Origin: Sulfurivermis fontis
GTDB lineage: Bacteria; Pseudomonadota; Gammaproteobacteria; Thiohalomonadales; Thiohalomonadaceae
Reading direction: 5' to 3'
Length of the DNA stretch: 64,000 nucleotides
NCBI RefSeq assembly: GCF_004001245.1
Contig: NZ_AP018724.1
Span: 1,542,501-1,606,500, forward strand
The notes under the pieces are model-generated. The model worked only from the letters and a program-made list of their open reading frames with translations, had not been told where the DNA came from and did not search any database. Of this stretch, positions 46,212 to 54,300 are shown piece after piece. The first letter of the stretch is position 1. Every line of letters begins with the position of its first letter. A program made the position numbers and the translations under genes.

Positions 46212-47063
46212 ATGCACAAAGTCAAGGCCGTAAACCTCGCCTGTCCGCTCGATGGCCTGCCGCTGACGCAGGGTGAGCGGCAGCTATGCTGTCCCGCAGG
46301 CCACAGTTTCGATATCGCGCGCCATGGCTATGTCAACCTGCTGCCGGTACAGAACAAGAAGTCCCGGGAACCTGGTGACAGCACTGAAATGGTCGAGGCT
46401 CGGCGTCGCTTCCTCAACGCCGGCTTCTATCGACCCATCGCCGACCAGCTCACGGCACTCATGCTGCAATCTTTGCCTGACACTGAACCTTGCATCGTGG
46501 ATGCCGGCTGCGGTGAAGGTTATTACCTCGATCAGGTGAACCGGGTGCTGGCGGCAAACGGCCGCGATGCCACCCTCATCGGCCTCGATATCGCCAAACC
46601 CGCCGTTATCGCTGCCTGCCGGCGCAACAGGCAGCTCACCTGGCTGGTAGCCTCCAACAACAATCCGGCCATAATGCCGAAAACGGTGGACCTGATCCTG
46701 TGCCTGTTCGGTTTCCCGGTCTATCCCGCCTTCGCGCGCATGCTCAAACCGGGCGGCAGGCTACTGCTGGTGGATGCCGGCCCCGACCATCTGCTGGAGC
46801 TGCGCGAAGTCATTTATCCGGAAGTGCGCAAATCACCCCCGCCAGCCATCGATAAGGCGCAGCAGGCCGGATTCAAGCTCGTCGACAGCCGAACGCTGCG
46901 CTATCACACCGCCGCTCTCAACCATGAGCAGATCGCCGATCTGCTGCGGATGACGCCGCATCTCTACCGTGCCAGCTCCGTCGGCAAAGAGGCCGCAGCA
47001 CGACTGAGCAGCCTCCGCCTGACAGTGGACGTGGTATTCCGCATCTTGGGAAGGTCCGAATAA
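46212..47063 (+). CDS. rlmA: 23S rRNA (guanine-N1)-methyltransferase RlmA
   Basis: Methylates N1 of a guanine in helix 35 of 23S rRNA. It is 283 residues. The N-terminal zinc-finger-like region reads CPLDG...CCPAGHSFD: E. coli has CPLC, so one Cys ligand is Asp14 here. GYVNLLPVQNKKSREPGDSTEM is the family signature, and the SAM motif is VDAGCGEGYYLD. The last codons, GGA AGG TCC GAA TAA, coincide with the terminal repeat of an IS5-like miniature element, so the C-terminus and stop codon come from the insertion. Confidence 0.93.
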   Translation: MHKVKAVNLACPLDGLPLTQGERQLCCPAGHSFDIARHGYVNLLPVQNKKSREPGDSTEMVEARRRFLNAGFYRPIADQLTALMLQSLPDTEPCIVDAGCGEGYYLDQVNRVLAANGRDATLIGLDIAKPAVIAACRRNRQLTWLVASNNNPAIMPKTVDLILCLFGFPVYPAFARMLKPGGRLLLVDAGPDHLLELREVIYPEVRKSPPPAIDKAQQAGFKLVDSRTLRYHTAALNHEQIADLLRMTPHLYRASSVGKEAAARLSSLRLTVDVVFRILGRSE

Positions 47064-47168
47064 GTCCATCTGAAGTTCTCAGGTCGCTCCCGCCCCTCCC
47101 TGGGCTGCGCGACATCAGTTCATCCGTGGACAAAACCACGCCAAGCGAAAAGTACGATTGTCGCTTGG
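47049..47168. mobile_element. Miniature IS5-end-like element, copy 3, overlapping the rlmA 3' end
   Basis: It starts GGAAGGTCCGAATAAGTCCA at 47049, matching the inverted right end of the copy near 29774, and continues with a shared GTTCTCAGG. After about 50 unrelated bases it resumes with CCACGCCAAGCGAAAAGT and a hairpin CCAAGCGA/TCGCTTGG (47141-47148 with 47161-47168). Module order is the same as in copy 1 read from its right end. No second terminal repeat is clear. Degenerate. Confidence 0.7.
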
Positions 47169-47196
47169 GGGCCGTTGTACGCGCGCAAAGACGGCC

Positions 47197-48597
47197 TTAC
47201 AGCTTCTGCAGGACAAACAGCCAACCCGGCACATCGACGCCCAGGTTCTGCCGCAATACGGCCGCCTCCTCCGCCAGTACCACGAAACCATGCTGTCTGG
47301 CCAGGGCGCGCACATAGCCCGCACCATGAGCATAACGTCCCGCCTCACACAGGACAAAGGTGTCCACGGCCCCCCGCTCCACCGAAAACAACAACCGCCC
47401 ATCGCGCCTCAAGGCACGTCGTGCAGCAGCGAAGACCGGCGCCAGATCACCGAGATAAACGAACACATCGGCAGCCAGCAGCAAGTCGTATGGTGATGCC
47501 AGCGCCCGCAGCGTGGCCACTGCCTCGCCCACCTCGAGCACGTCATAGATGGCGCGCTCACGTGCCTTGTCCAACATGCGAGGAGACAGATCGACACCGG
47601 CGAGGTGTGCCGCGACATCACGAAATGCCATACCGGCGAGGCCGGTGCCGCACCCCAGGTCCAACACCTGCAAATCCCTGCCGCCACCGCAACGTTCGAA
47701 CAGTTCGCGCAGCAGTGTCGGCGTGCGATAACCCAGCATGCCGGCCAGATGCTCATCGAAGTCATCGGCGTACTGGTCGAATAGCGCAGCGACGTATTCA
47801 CCCGGCGCCGCCGCAGGCGGCGTGGCGCCACGCAATGCCGCCATCATGTAGGCGACTTCGGAGTAATCCGGCTTGAGGCGCAGGGCCTCACAGTAATGAT
47901 GCAGCGCACCGTCCCGCTCTCCCGCCGCCGCCAGCAACCCGCCATAATTGCGATGTGCCTCCGCCAAGGCGGGATCGGCCTGCAAGGCCGCCTGATAACA
48001 GCGCATTGCACCATCGAAATCATCGGCCGCCTGCATCAGCGTCCCCAGGTTGTTGAGTGCCAGCGCATGCTGCGGCTGCAATTGCAACACCCGACCGTAG
48101 GCAGTCACTGCCTCGCTACCTCGGCCCTGCTGCTGCAAGGCCAGCGCAAGATTCAGCCAGGGTATTGCATCCTGCGGCGCCAGCTCCACCGCCTTCTGGT
48201 AGCAACTTATCGCCGCCGCCAGATTTCCTGCCTCCTCGCAGGCCTGACCGAGGTTGTTGTGATAGTCCGCTTCCTCGGGCTGCAGGTCCACCGCCTGCCG
48301 GTAACTGGTAATCGCCTGCTCCAGTGCGCCGGCATCACGCAGGACGTTACCCAGATTGAAGTGAAACACCGCCGTGTGCGGCGCGGCCGCCACAGCCGCG
48401 CGGATCTGTTGTGCGGCAGCGGCGAGGTCGCCGCGGGCATAGTGCACCAATCCGAGCAGATGCAGCGCCTCACCATGGTTCGGCTGCGCGGCAAGAATCT
48501 GTCGATATAAAAACTCCGCAGCGGCGAAATCACCGGCCTGGTGCCGTTGCACGCCCTGTCGCAGCCAGTCGTCCATCGCTGACGGCAAGGTACTCAT
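47197..48597 (-). CDS. TPR-repeat protein fused to a SAM-dependent methyltransferase
   Basis: A 466-residue two-part protein starting MSTLPSAMDDWLRQGVQRHQ at 48597 (the frame extends to 48687 but overlaps wbuC). Residues 12-245 are about seven tetratricopeptide repeats (for example FHFNLGNVLRDAGALEQAIT, with regular 34-residue spacing). From about residue 265 there is a methyltransferase domain with VLDLGCGTGLAG at 311-322 and VDLSPRMLDKAR. This matches the predicted TPR-methyltransferase group COG4976. The substrate is unknown; TPRs suggest a protein partner. It is coupled by ATGA to wbuC upstream. Confidence 0.85.
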   Translation of the reverse strand: MSTLPSAMDDWLRQGVQRHQAGDFAAAEFLYRQILAAQPNHGEALHLLGLVHYARGDLAAAAQQIRAAVAAAPHTAVFHFNLGNVLRDAGALEQAITSYRQAVDLQPEEADYHNNLGQACEEAGNLAAAISCYQKAVELAPQDAIPWLNLALALQQQGRGSEAVTAYGRVLQLQPQHALALNNLGTLMQAADDFDGAMRCYQAALQADPALAEAHRNYGGLLAAAGERDGALHHYCEALRLKPDYSEVAYMMAALRGATPPAAAPGEYVAALFDQYADDFDEHLAGMLGYRTPTLLRELFERCGGGRDLQVLDLGCGTGLAGMAFRDVAAHLAGVDLSPRMLDKARERAIYDVLEVGEAVATLRALASPYDLLLAADVFVYLGDLAPVFAAARRALRRDGRLLFSVERGAVDTFVLCEAGRYAHGAGYVRALARQHGFVVLAEEAAVLRQNLGVDVPGWLFVLQKL

Positions 48598-49085
48598 CGG
48601 TAGTCTGCCAATCGGCTTCCAGGCATGGCGGCAAGAAAACGCCTCACCCAGTGCGGACACATCGGATCGCCCTCCGTCGGTGCCCACGCCGCGAAATCCT
48701 TGTCCGACAGCGGGGCATACGGGCCTTCCTTGAACTCGAACAGCACAGTGCCAGGAGCACGGGCAACGACGGTATGCCAGACGCCGGCGGGGATCTCCGC
48801 AGCGCGCACTGCGCCGCCGGTATCCAGCTCGACACGCTCGTCCACCACCCCGTCATCGTCCAGCAGCAAAATCACCGCGGCACCATGCCGCACCACGAAC
48901 AGTTCCCAGCGTGGAGGATTGCCATGTCGGTGCGGACGGACATAACTGCCGGGTTCGATGGCATTGAGGAAACGCTGTACCGGATCCGACAGCTGTGGGT
49001 GCAGATTGAAATTGCTGCGGCCACGGACGCTTACCACCGCCCGGTGCGACAACTCGTGCATGAGTGAGGTAGTGATCGGTTTCAT
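48594..49085 (-). CDS. wbuC: WbuC-family cupin-fold metalloprotein
   Basis: A 163-residue protein of the WbuC family, found in O-antigen loci and elsewhere. The cupin core has PGSYVRPHRHGNPPRWELFVV, with His ligands and a Glu, followed by GVWHTVVARAPGTVLFEFKEGPY. The C-terminus has CPHWVRRF. The catalytic role is not established. Here it is not in a sugar cluster but in a short operon with a TPR-methyltransferase, and 28 bases after sfsA. Confidence 0.85.
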   Translation of the reverse strand: MKPITTSLMHELSHRAVVSVRGRSNFNLHPQLSDPVQRFLNAIEPGSYVRPHRHGNPPRWELFVVRHGAAVILLLDDDGVVDERVELDTGGAVRAAEIPAGVWHTVVARAPGTVLFEFKEGPYAPLSDKDFAAWAPTEGDPMCPHWVRRFLAAMPGSRLADYR

Positions 49086-49113
49086 GCATTCTCCATGGCG
49101 GGCTGCGCGCTCC

Positions 49114-49821
49114 TCAGAGTCGTATCGGCAGTGCGGTATCCAGCACCACTCCGTGCGGTGTCACCGTGGCACGGTATGCCAACGCCTCCACCCCGGCCGC
49201 TACGGCCTCACGCAGGGTCTGGCCATAGCGGGGATCGATTTCATCGGCGGGGCGCACGGCACGGGCATCGGCCCGTTGCACACAAAAACAGAGTACGGCA
49301 CGCCTCCCTTGCGCCACCACCTGGATCAGCTCGCGCAGATGTTTACTGCCGCGTGCACTCACCGCATCGGGAAAAAAGGCCGTGCCGGCGGCGTCGACCG
49401 CGGTGACATTCTTGATTTCCACATAACAGGGCGGGCGTCCATTCCCCTCCAGCAACAGGTCGATGCGGCTGTTCTCGCTGCCGTACCGCACCTCCTGGCG
49501 CAGCGTGGCGTAACCCTGCAACTCCCTGATAACGCCGCCGCTGATGGCCTCGCGCACCAGATGATTCACCACGCCGGTATTGATACCGATCAATACCCCG
49601 GCAGCGTTCTCCACCAGTTCCCAGGCATGCGGATACTTGCGCTGCGGATTGTCCACTGCCCGCAACCAGACCCGGCTGCCCGGCTCGGCACAGCCCAGCA
49701 TGCTGCCGGTATTGGGGGTGTGCGCCGTAATGACGCTGCCATCGGCCAGACGCACGTCGGCCAGAAAACGCTTGTAGCGTTGCAGAAGAGTACCTACCAG
49801 GAGAGAAGTTTCGAATTCCAC
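49114..49821 (-). CDS. sfsA: SfsA family protein (sugar fermentation stimulation homologue)
   Basis: A 235-residue protein with the SfsA pattern: LLQRYKRFLADVRLADG, VITAHTPNTGSMLGCAEPGS, the nuclease-like core RIDLLLEGNGRPPCYVEIKNVT, and AVSARGSKHLREL with a C-terminal ADEIDPRYG. SfsA proteins have an OB-like N-terminal domain and a PD-(D/E)XK-type fold and bind DNA. Their function is unsettled, despite the name from maltose metabolism. Confidence 0.93.
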   Translation of the reverse strand: MEFETSLLVGTLLQRYKRFLADVRLADGSVITAHTPNTGSMLGCAEPGSRVWLRAVDNPQRKYPHAWELVENAAGVLIGINTGVVNHLVREAISGGVIRELQGYATLRQEVRYGSENSRIDLLLEGNGRPPCYVEIKNVTAVDAAGTAFFPDAVSARGSKHLRELIQVVAQGRRAVLCFCVQRADARAVRPADEIDPRYGQTLREAVAAGVEALAYRATVTPHGVVLDTALPIRL

Positions 49822-49830
49822 CGTCGGTGT

Positions 49831-49856
49831 TTACTTGTATCTTGCAACTTGTAACC
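49831..49856. repeat. Phrase repeat arm (TTGCAACTTGTAAC family) downstream of relA
   Basis: TTACTTGTATCTTGCAACTT and following bases belong to the family seen between frr and uppS. It lies just beyond the relA stop, and a matching arm in opposite orientation lies just upstream of relA at 52100-52118. Confidence 0.6.
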
Positions 49857-49861
49857 GATTT

Positions 49862-52087
49862 TCAATGTATCCGCCGTCGCGCCTCGGTGACATTGGGTAA
49901 CTGACCGATGCGGCCCAGCACCCGCGACAGCTCGTCGATGTTGGCGATCTCCAGGGTCAGCTGCATGCGCACGCTATAGTCCTGCTTGTTGGTCTGGGTA
50001 TTGACCGACAATACGTTGATCTTTTCGTTGGACAGGATCGAGGTGATGTCGCGCAACAGACCTTGACGGTCGAAGGCCAGGATCTCGATATCCACCGGAT
50101 AGGTCTGGCGCTGCTTGCTGCTCCACTCCACCTCGATGAGACGCACCCGCTTCTCCGGGGCGATGTTGAGAATATTACGGCAATCACGGCGGTGGATGGT
50201 GACACCGCGTCCTTGAGTTATGTAACCCACCACCGCATCCCCCGGTGCCGGTTTGCAGCAGCGCGCCATGGAGGTGAGCAAATTGCCGACACCACGGATA
50301 TATATCCCGCCGTCGCTGCCGCCTTTGCCCGTCGCGGCGGGCGCGGTGATCGGCAGAGCTTCTTCCTCCGTCGATTCCGACGGCGGCACCACCTGCTTTT
50401 GCAGGGCGCGCACGATCTGGCTGGTGTTGATGTCGCCGCGGCCGATGGCCAGCAGGAAGGGATCGAGCTGATCGTAGCCGAACTGTGCCGCCAGTTGCTC
50501 CAGCGGCAGGTCGGAGACACTGAAGCGGCGCAGTTCCTTTTCCAGCACCGCGCGGCCCTCGGCCAGGTTGCGTTCCAACGCCTGCTGGGTGAACCAGTGG
50601 CGCACCTTGGCGCGGGCACGCGAAGTCTTCAGATAACCGAGATGGGGATTGAGCCAGTCGCGGCTCGGCTCGCCGTGGCGTGTGGTCAGAATCTCTACCT
50701 GTTCGCCGCTCTTCAGTTCGTAGGTGATCGGCACCATGCGTCCGTCGACACGTGCGCCACGCGCACGGTTGCCCACCTCGGTGTGGATGTAATAGGCGAA
50801 GTCCAGCGGCGTGGCGCCCTGCGGCATGTCCACCACCTCCCCCTGCGGCGTCAGCACGTAGACCCGGTCCTGGAATACCTCGGACTTGAAGCGATCGATG
50901 AAGTCGCCGGCGCTGTTTTCCTCGTCCTTCCATTCCAGCAGCTGGCGCAGCCAGGCCACCTTCTGCTCGAAGTCGCGGTTGCTCTTACCACCTTCCTTGT
51001 AGCGCCAGTGCGCCGCCACGCCCAGTTCCGACTCCTTGTCCATTTCGTAGGTACGGATCTGCACCTCCACGGTCTTGCCCTCGGGGCCGACCACCGCAGT
51101 ATGTATGGAGCGATAGCGGTTCTCCTTCGGCGTGGCGATGTAGTCGTCGAACTCCTTGGGGATGTGCGGCCACAGCATGTGCACCACCCCTAGAGCGTGG
51201 TAGCAGTCGGGGATGGTATCCACCAGAATGCGCACGGCACGCACGTCGTACAGTTCGTGAAAGCTCAGCCCCTTGCGTTGCATCTTCTTCCAAATGGAAT
51301 AGATGTGTTTGGGACGGCCCTTGACGTCGGCCTTGACGCCGGCGCGCTCCAGCTCCTGGCGCAGTATTGCCAGCACCTTGTCGATGTAGCGCTGACGGTC
51401 GATACGACGTTCGTCGAGGGCTCTGGCGATCTCCTTGTAGGCCTGCGGTTCCAGATAGCGGAAGGCCAGGTCTTCCAGCTCCCACTTCACTTGCCAGATG
51501 CCGAGGCGATTGGCCAGCGGTGCATAGATGTCCAGCGTCTCGCGGGCGATGCGCTGCTGTTTGTGCGGCGGCAGGTGTTGCAGGGTGCGCATGTTGTGCA
51601 GGCGATCGGCCAGTTTGATCAACACCACGCGCACGTCCTCGGCCATGGCCAGCAGCAGCTTGCGCAGACTCTCAGCCTTGACCTGCTCCTTCTTGTTGCC
51701 CTGCTCCGCCGCCTGGTATTCGCCAATCACCTTCATCTTGGTGAGACCGTCCACCAGATGCGCCACTGCCGCACCGCAGGCCTGTTCGATGTCGGTCAAG
51801 GATATCTCGGTATCTTCTACCACGTCGTGCAGAATGGCCGCCGCCAGGGTTTCGTGGTCCATGCGCAGCCCGGCGAGGATATCGGCCACTGCGGTGGCGT
51901 GGGCCAGATAGGGCTCGCCGGAGGCACGGGTCTGCGCACGGTGGGCGCGCTCCGCCAGATCGAGGGCGCGGCGGATGAGCGCGATCTCCTCGGGCTTGCG
52001 ATCCGCAGCCAGCCCCTGCAGCCAGGCGTCACGGGCCGCCTCCTCATGCAGGGAGCCGTCGCCGAATTTGGATTCCACGTAGACCAT
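49862..52087 (-). CDS. relA: RelA-type (p)ppGpp synthetase with intact HD hydrolase motif
   Basis: Stringent-response enzyme. From the ATG at 52087 (MVYVESKFG, like the RelA N-terminus) it has 741 residues, the RelA length; a start at 52156 would overlap the LysR gene end. The N-terminal HD domain is intact (YLAHATAVA, ILHDVVEDT, KLADRLHNMRT), unlike enterobacterial RelA. The synthetase has GRPKHIYSIWKKMQRKGL and YRSIHTAVVGPEGKTVEVQI. TGS (DRVYVLTPQGEVVDMPQGAT), zinc-finger (ARCCKPAPGD) and ACT domains follow. The C-terminal half is RelA-like, so a bifunctional synthetase/hydrolase is probable. Confidence 0.93.
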   Translation of the reverse strand: MVYVESKFGDGSLHEEAARDAWLQGLAADRKPEEIALIRRALDLAERAHRAQTRASGEPYLAHATAVADILAGLRMDHETLAAAILHDVVEDTEISLTDIEQACGAAVAHLVDGLTKMKVIGEYQAAEQGNKKEQVKAESLRKLLLAMAEDVRVVLIKLADRLHNMRTLQHLPPHKQQRIARETLDIYAPLANRLGIWQVKWELEDLAFRYLEPQAYKEIARALDERRIDRQRYIDKVLAILRQELERAGVKADVKGRPKHIYSIWKKMQRKGLSFHELYDVRAVRILVDTIPDCYHALGVVHMLWPHIPKEFDDYIATPKENRYRSIHTAVVGPEGKTVEVQIRTYEMDKESELGVAAHWRYKEGGKSNRDFEQKVAWLRQLLEWKDEENSAGDFIDRFKSEVFQDRVYVLTPQGEVVDMPQGATPLDFAYYIHTEVGNRARGARVDGRMVPITYELKSGEQVEILTTRHGEPSRDWLNPHLGYLKTSRARAKVRHWFTQQALERNLAEGRAVLEKELRRFSVSDLPLEQLAAQFGYDQLDPFLLAIGRGDINTSQIVRALQKQVVPPSESTEEEALPITAPAATGKGGSDGGIYIRGVGNLLTSMARCCKPAPGDAVVGYITQGRGVTIHRRDCRNILNIAPEKRVRLIEVEWSSKQRQTYPVDIEILAFDRQGLLRDITSILSNEKINVLSVNTQTNKQDYSVRMQLTLEIANIDELSRVLGRIGQLPNVTEARRRIH

Positions 52088-52099
52088 GCTGTCGTTGTC

Positions 52100-52118
52100 G
52101 AATAAGTTGCAGGTTTTA
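52100..52118. repeat. Phrase repeat arm upstream of relA, containing the LysR stop
   Basis: On the reverse strand ACTTAAAACCTGCAACTTATT reads as a degenerate copy of the AACTTGCAACTT phrase. The LysR gene stop TAA (52116-52118) lies inside it. Short and degenerate, so moderate confidence. Confidence 0.4.
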
Positions 52119-53069
52119 AGTATTGCTGCCGCGGGCGCATTGTGCGAGCCCGCCATGCTGCGCCAGGCATTGCTGCAACGCCTCGGCCGACTGGCGTATC
52201 AGGCCGCGCAGCCATTGGTGGGCACCGTCCTGCTCGTTGCGCCGGTGCCAGCTCATGTGTACCTCCAGGGCCGGCACCGGGAATGGCGGCGGTGCCCAGG
52301 CCAGGCCGCGCATCAGACTACGGTCCAGCATGGAGGGGGCAATGGCCAGCAGGGCCGTACCGCGCATGAAACTGGGGATGCTGGCCACATTGTCCACCAC
52401 CACGGCCACCGTGCGGTGGATGCCGCGGGCGCGGAAGCGGTTTTCAAAGTCGGCCCGTTCCGAGTCGTCGAAACGCAGACCGATGTGGCGCGCCGCCAGG
52501 TACTGCTCCATGTCGGCCGGCGGTTGGCTGTGGGCCGGGTCGTAATAACAGACCAGCTGATCGGTCACCAGATGCTCGCTCACCACATCACTGCCCATGG
52601 GGGGTTCCGGGGAAATGATCAGGTCGCAATAGCCCTCGCGCAGCTGCTCGACCGTGGGGATCCCCGCCGGCACGATGCGCATGCGGACGCCGGGGGCATG
52701 GGTGCACATGGTTTGCAGCACCGGGGGCAGCAACAGGTCGCGCTGGTAATCGTTGGCGGCGATGGTGAACTCGCGCCGGCTGCTGGCGGGGTCGAATCGC
52801 GGCCCCAGCGCCAGCGAGCGCATACCGTCGAGCAGGGCCCGCACCGGCTCCGCCATGGCCTGGGCATGGGCAGTGGCGGCAATGCCGCGCCCCGCCTTCA
52901 CGAACAGGGGATCACCGGTAATTCCCCTGAGTTTTTCGAGGGTATGGCTCACCGCCGATTGGGTGGTACCCAGATATTCCGCCGCCGCCGTAACCGAGCC
53001 CGTCTCCAGAACGGTGAGAAACACCCGCAGGGCGCGGCCATCCAATCCCAAATAATCGAATTCATTCAT
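52116..53069 (-). CDS. LysR-family transcriptional regulator
   Basis: A 317-residue regulator. The winged helix-turn-helix is at the N-terminus (LRVFLTVLETGSVTAAAEYLGTTQSAVSHTLEKLR), and the effector-binding domain (about 95-300) starts REFTIAANDYQRDLLLPPVL. It is divergent from the RND adaptor gene, with 127 bases between and a cluster of ATAAAC/GTTTAT half-sites, so it probably controls the pump and itself. The inducer is unknown. The gene ends in a phrase repeat next to relA. Confidence 0.92.
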   Translation of the reverse strand: MNEFDYLGLDGRALRVFLTVLETGSVTAAAEYLGTTQSAVSHTLEKLRGITGDPLFVKAGRGIAATAHAQAMAEPVRALLDGMRSLALGPRFDPASSRREFTIAANDYQRDLLLPPVLQTMCTHAPGVRMRIVPAGIPTVEQLREGYCDLIISPEPPMGSDVVSEHLVTDQLVCYYDPAHSQPPADMEQYLAARHIGLRFDDSERADFENRFRARGIHRTVAVVVDNVASIPSFMRGTALLAIAPSMLDRSLMRGLAWAPPPFPVPALEVHMSWHRRNEQDGAHQWLRGLIRQSAEALQQCLAQHGGLAQCARGSNT

Positions 53070-53079
53070 GGATTACATC

Positions 53080-53106
53080 ATAAACACCCTGTTTATCTTT
53101 ATAAAC
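53080..53106. promoter_or_regulatory. Probable LysR operator: three ATAAAC half-sites
   Basis: ATAAAC (53080-53085), GTTTAT (53091-53096) and ATAAAC (53101-53106) make two overlapping inverted repeats (ATAAAC-N5-GTTTAT and GTTTAT-N4-ATAAAC) starting ten bases upstream of the LysR ATG, in the divergent gap. TTGACT at 53109 could be a -35 for the pump genes, but no good -10 is seen. Confidence 0.6.
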
Positions 53107-53196
53107 AATTGACTCACTATCGTCCGCTTGTTTCGGCCAGCCTCCGGGCGGCCCCGGCTAAACTCAACTCGTAACTCCAACGACGGATCGGACAAG

Positions 53197-54300
53197 ATGA
53201 TCAAGCGTATCGTGATCGTGCTACTGGCCCTGGCCGTGATCCTGGGCGGCATCTTCGGGATAAAGGCCTACCAGTTCCGCATGATGCAGGCGCAATTTGC
53301 CCAGCCCATGCCCCCTGCGGTCATCAGCGCCACCGAGGCACGCGAGGAACAGTGGCAACCACGCCTGCAGGCTGCCGGCAGTCTCGTGGCACTGAACGGC
53401 ACCGATGTCACCACCGAAATCGGCGGCATCGTCAGCGCGATCCGCTTCGAATCCGGCCAGGCCGTCAAGGCCGGTGATGTGCTGCTGCAACTGGAAGCGA
53501 CCGTGGACAAGGCCGCCCTGGAAGGCGCGCGCGCCGAGCGTCGCCTGGCCGAGGTTCAGCTCGAACGCGCCAAGGACCTGATCAAGCGCAACGCCATCTC
53601 CTCCTCGGACTACGATGCCGCCAAGGCCTCCTTCGATGCCGCCGAGGCGCGCATGGCCGAAAAGGCCGCCAAGCTGGCGCAGAAGACCATCCGTGCCCCG
53701 TTCGACGGCCTGCTCGGCATCCGCGGCGTCAATCTGGGCGAGTACCTCTCGCCCGGCACCCGCATCGTCAGCCTGCAGGCCCTCGATCCCATCTATGTGG
53801 ACTACGCCCTGCCGGAGCGCCATCTGCGTGAACTGGCGCCCGGGCAGGCGGTGGAGGTGCGTGTCGCCGCCTACCCCGAGCAGGTGTTCCGCGGCAGTCT
53901 CCAGGCGGTGGAATCCGGTGTCGATCGCCGCACCCGCTCCATCGCCCTGCGCGCCATCCTCGACAACAGCGCGGGCCTGCTGCGTCCCGGCATGTTCGCC
54001 GATGTCGCCACCGTGCTGCCCACGGTCGACACGGTAATCACGGTGCCGCAGACCGCCATCAGCTTCAACACCTACGGCAATTTCCTCTATGTCATCGAGA
54101 AGGCTGAAGGCGGCAAGCTGCTCGCCAAACGCCGCCAGGTGGAAACCGGGCGCAGCCATGAGGGACGCATCGTAGTCAGCAAGGGCCTGAAGGCCGGCGA
54201 GCAGGTGGTCCGTGCCGGCCTGGTGAAGCTGCGTGACGGCATGCCGGTGGCCATCGACAACCAGGTCGAACTCAACGACGGCGAGGTCCGGCAAGAATGA
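53197..54300 (+). CDS. RND efflux pump periplasmic adaptor subunit
   Basis: A membrane-fusion protein that links an RND pump to an outer-membrane channel. It is 367 residues. The N-terminal anchor is MIKRIVIVLLALAVILGGIFGI. The biotinyl-lipoyl-like halves (GTDVTTEIGGIVSAIRFESG and RAPFDGLLGIRGVNLGEYLS) flank an alpha-helical hairpin (about 105-160), followed by a beta-barrel domain. It lacks a lipobox, so it is anchored by an uncleaved helix, as in MdtA/AcrE-like subgroups. The stop overlaps the pump start by ATGA. Confidence 0.93.
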   Translation: MIKRIVIVLLALAVILGGIFGIKAYQFRMMQAQFAQPMPPAVISATEAREEQWQPRLQAAGSLVALNGTDVTTEIGGIVSAIRFESGQAVKAGDVLLQLEATVDKAALEGARAERRLAEVQLERAKDLIKRNAISSSDYDAAKASFDAAEARMAEKAAKLAQKTIRAPFDGLLGIRGVNLGEYLSPGTRIVSLQALDPIYVDYALPERHLRELAPGQAVEVRVAAYPEQVFRGSLQAVESGVDRRTRSIALRAILDNSAGLLRPGMFADVATVLPTVDTVITVPQTAISFNTYGNFLYVIEKAEGGKLLAKRRQVETGRSHEGRIVVSKGLKAGEQVVRAGLVKLRDGMPVAIDNQVELNDGEVRQE

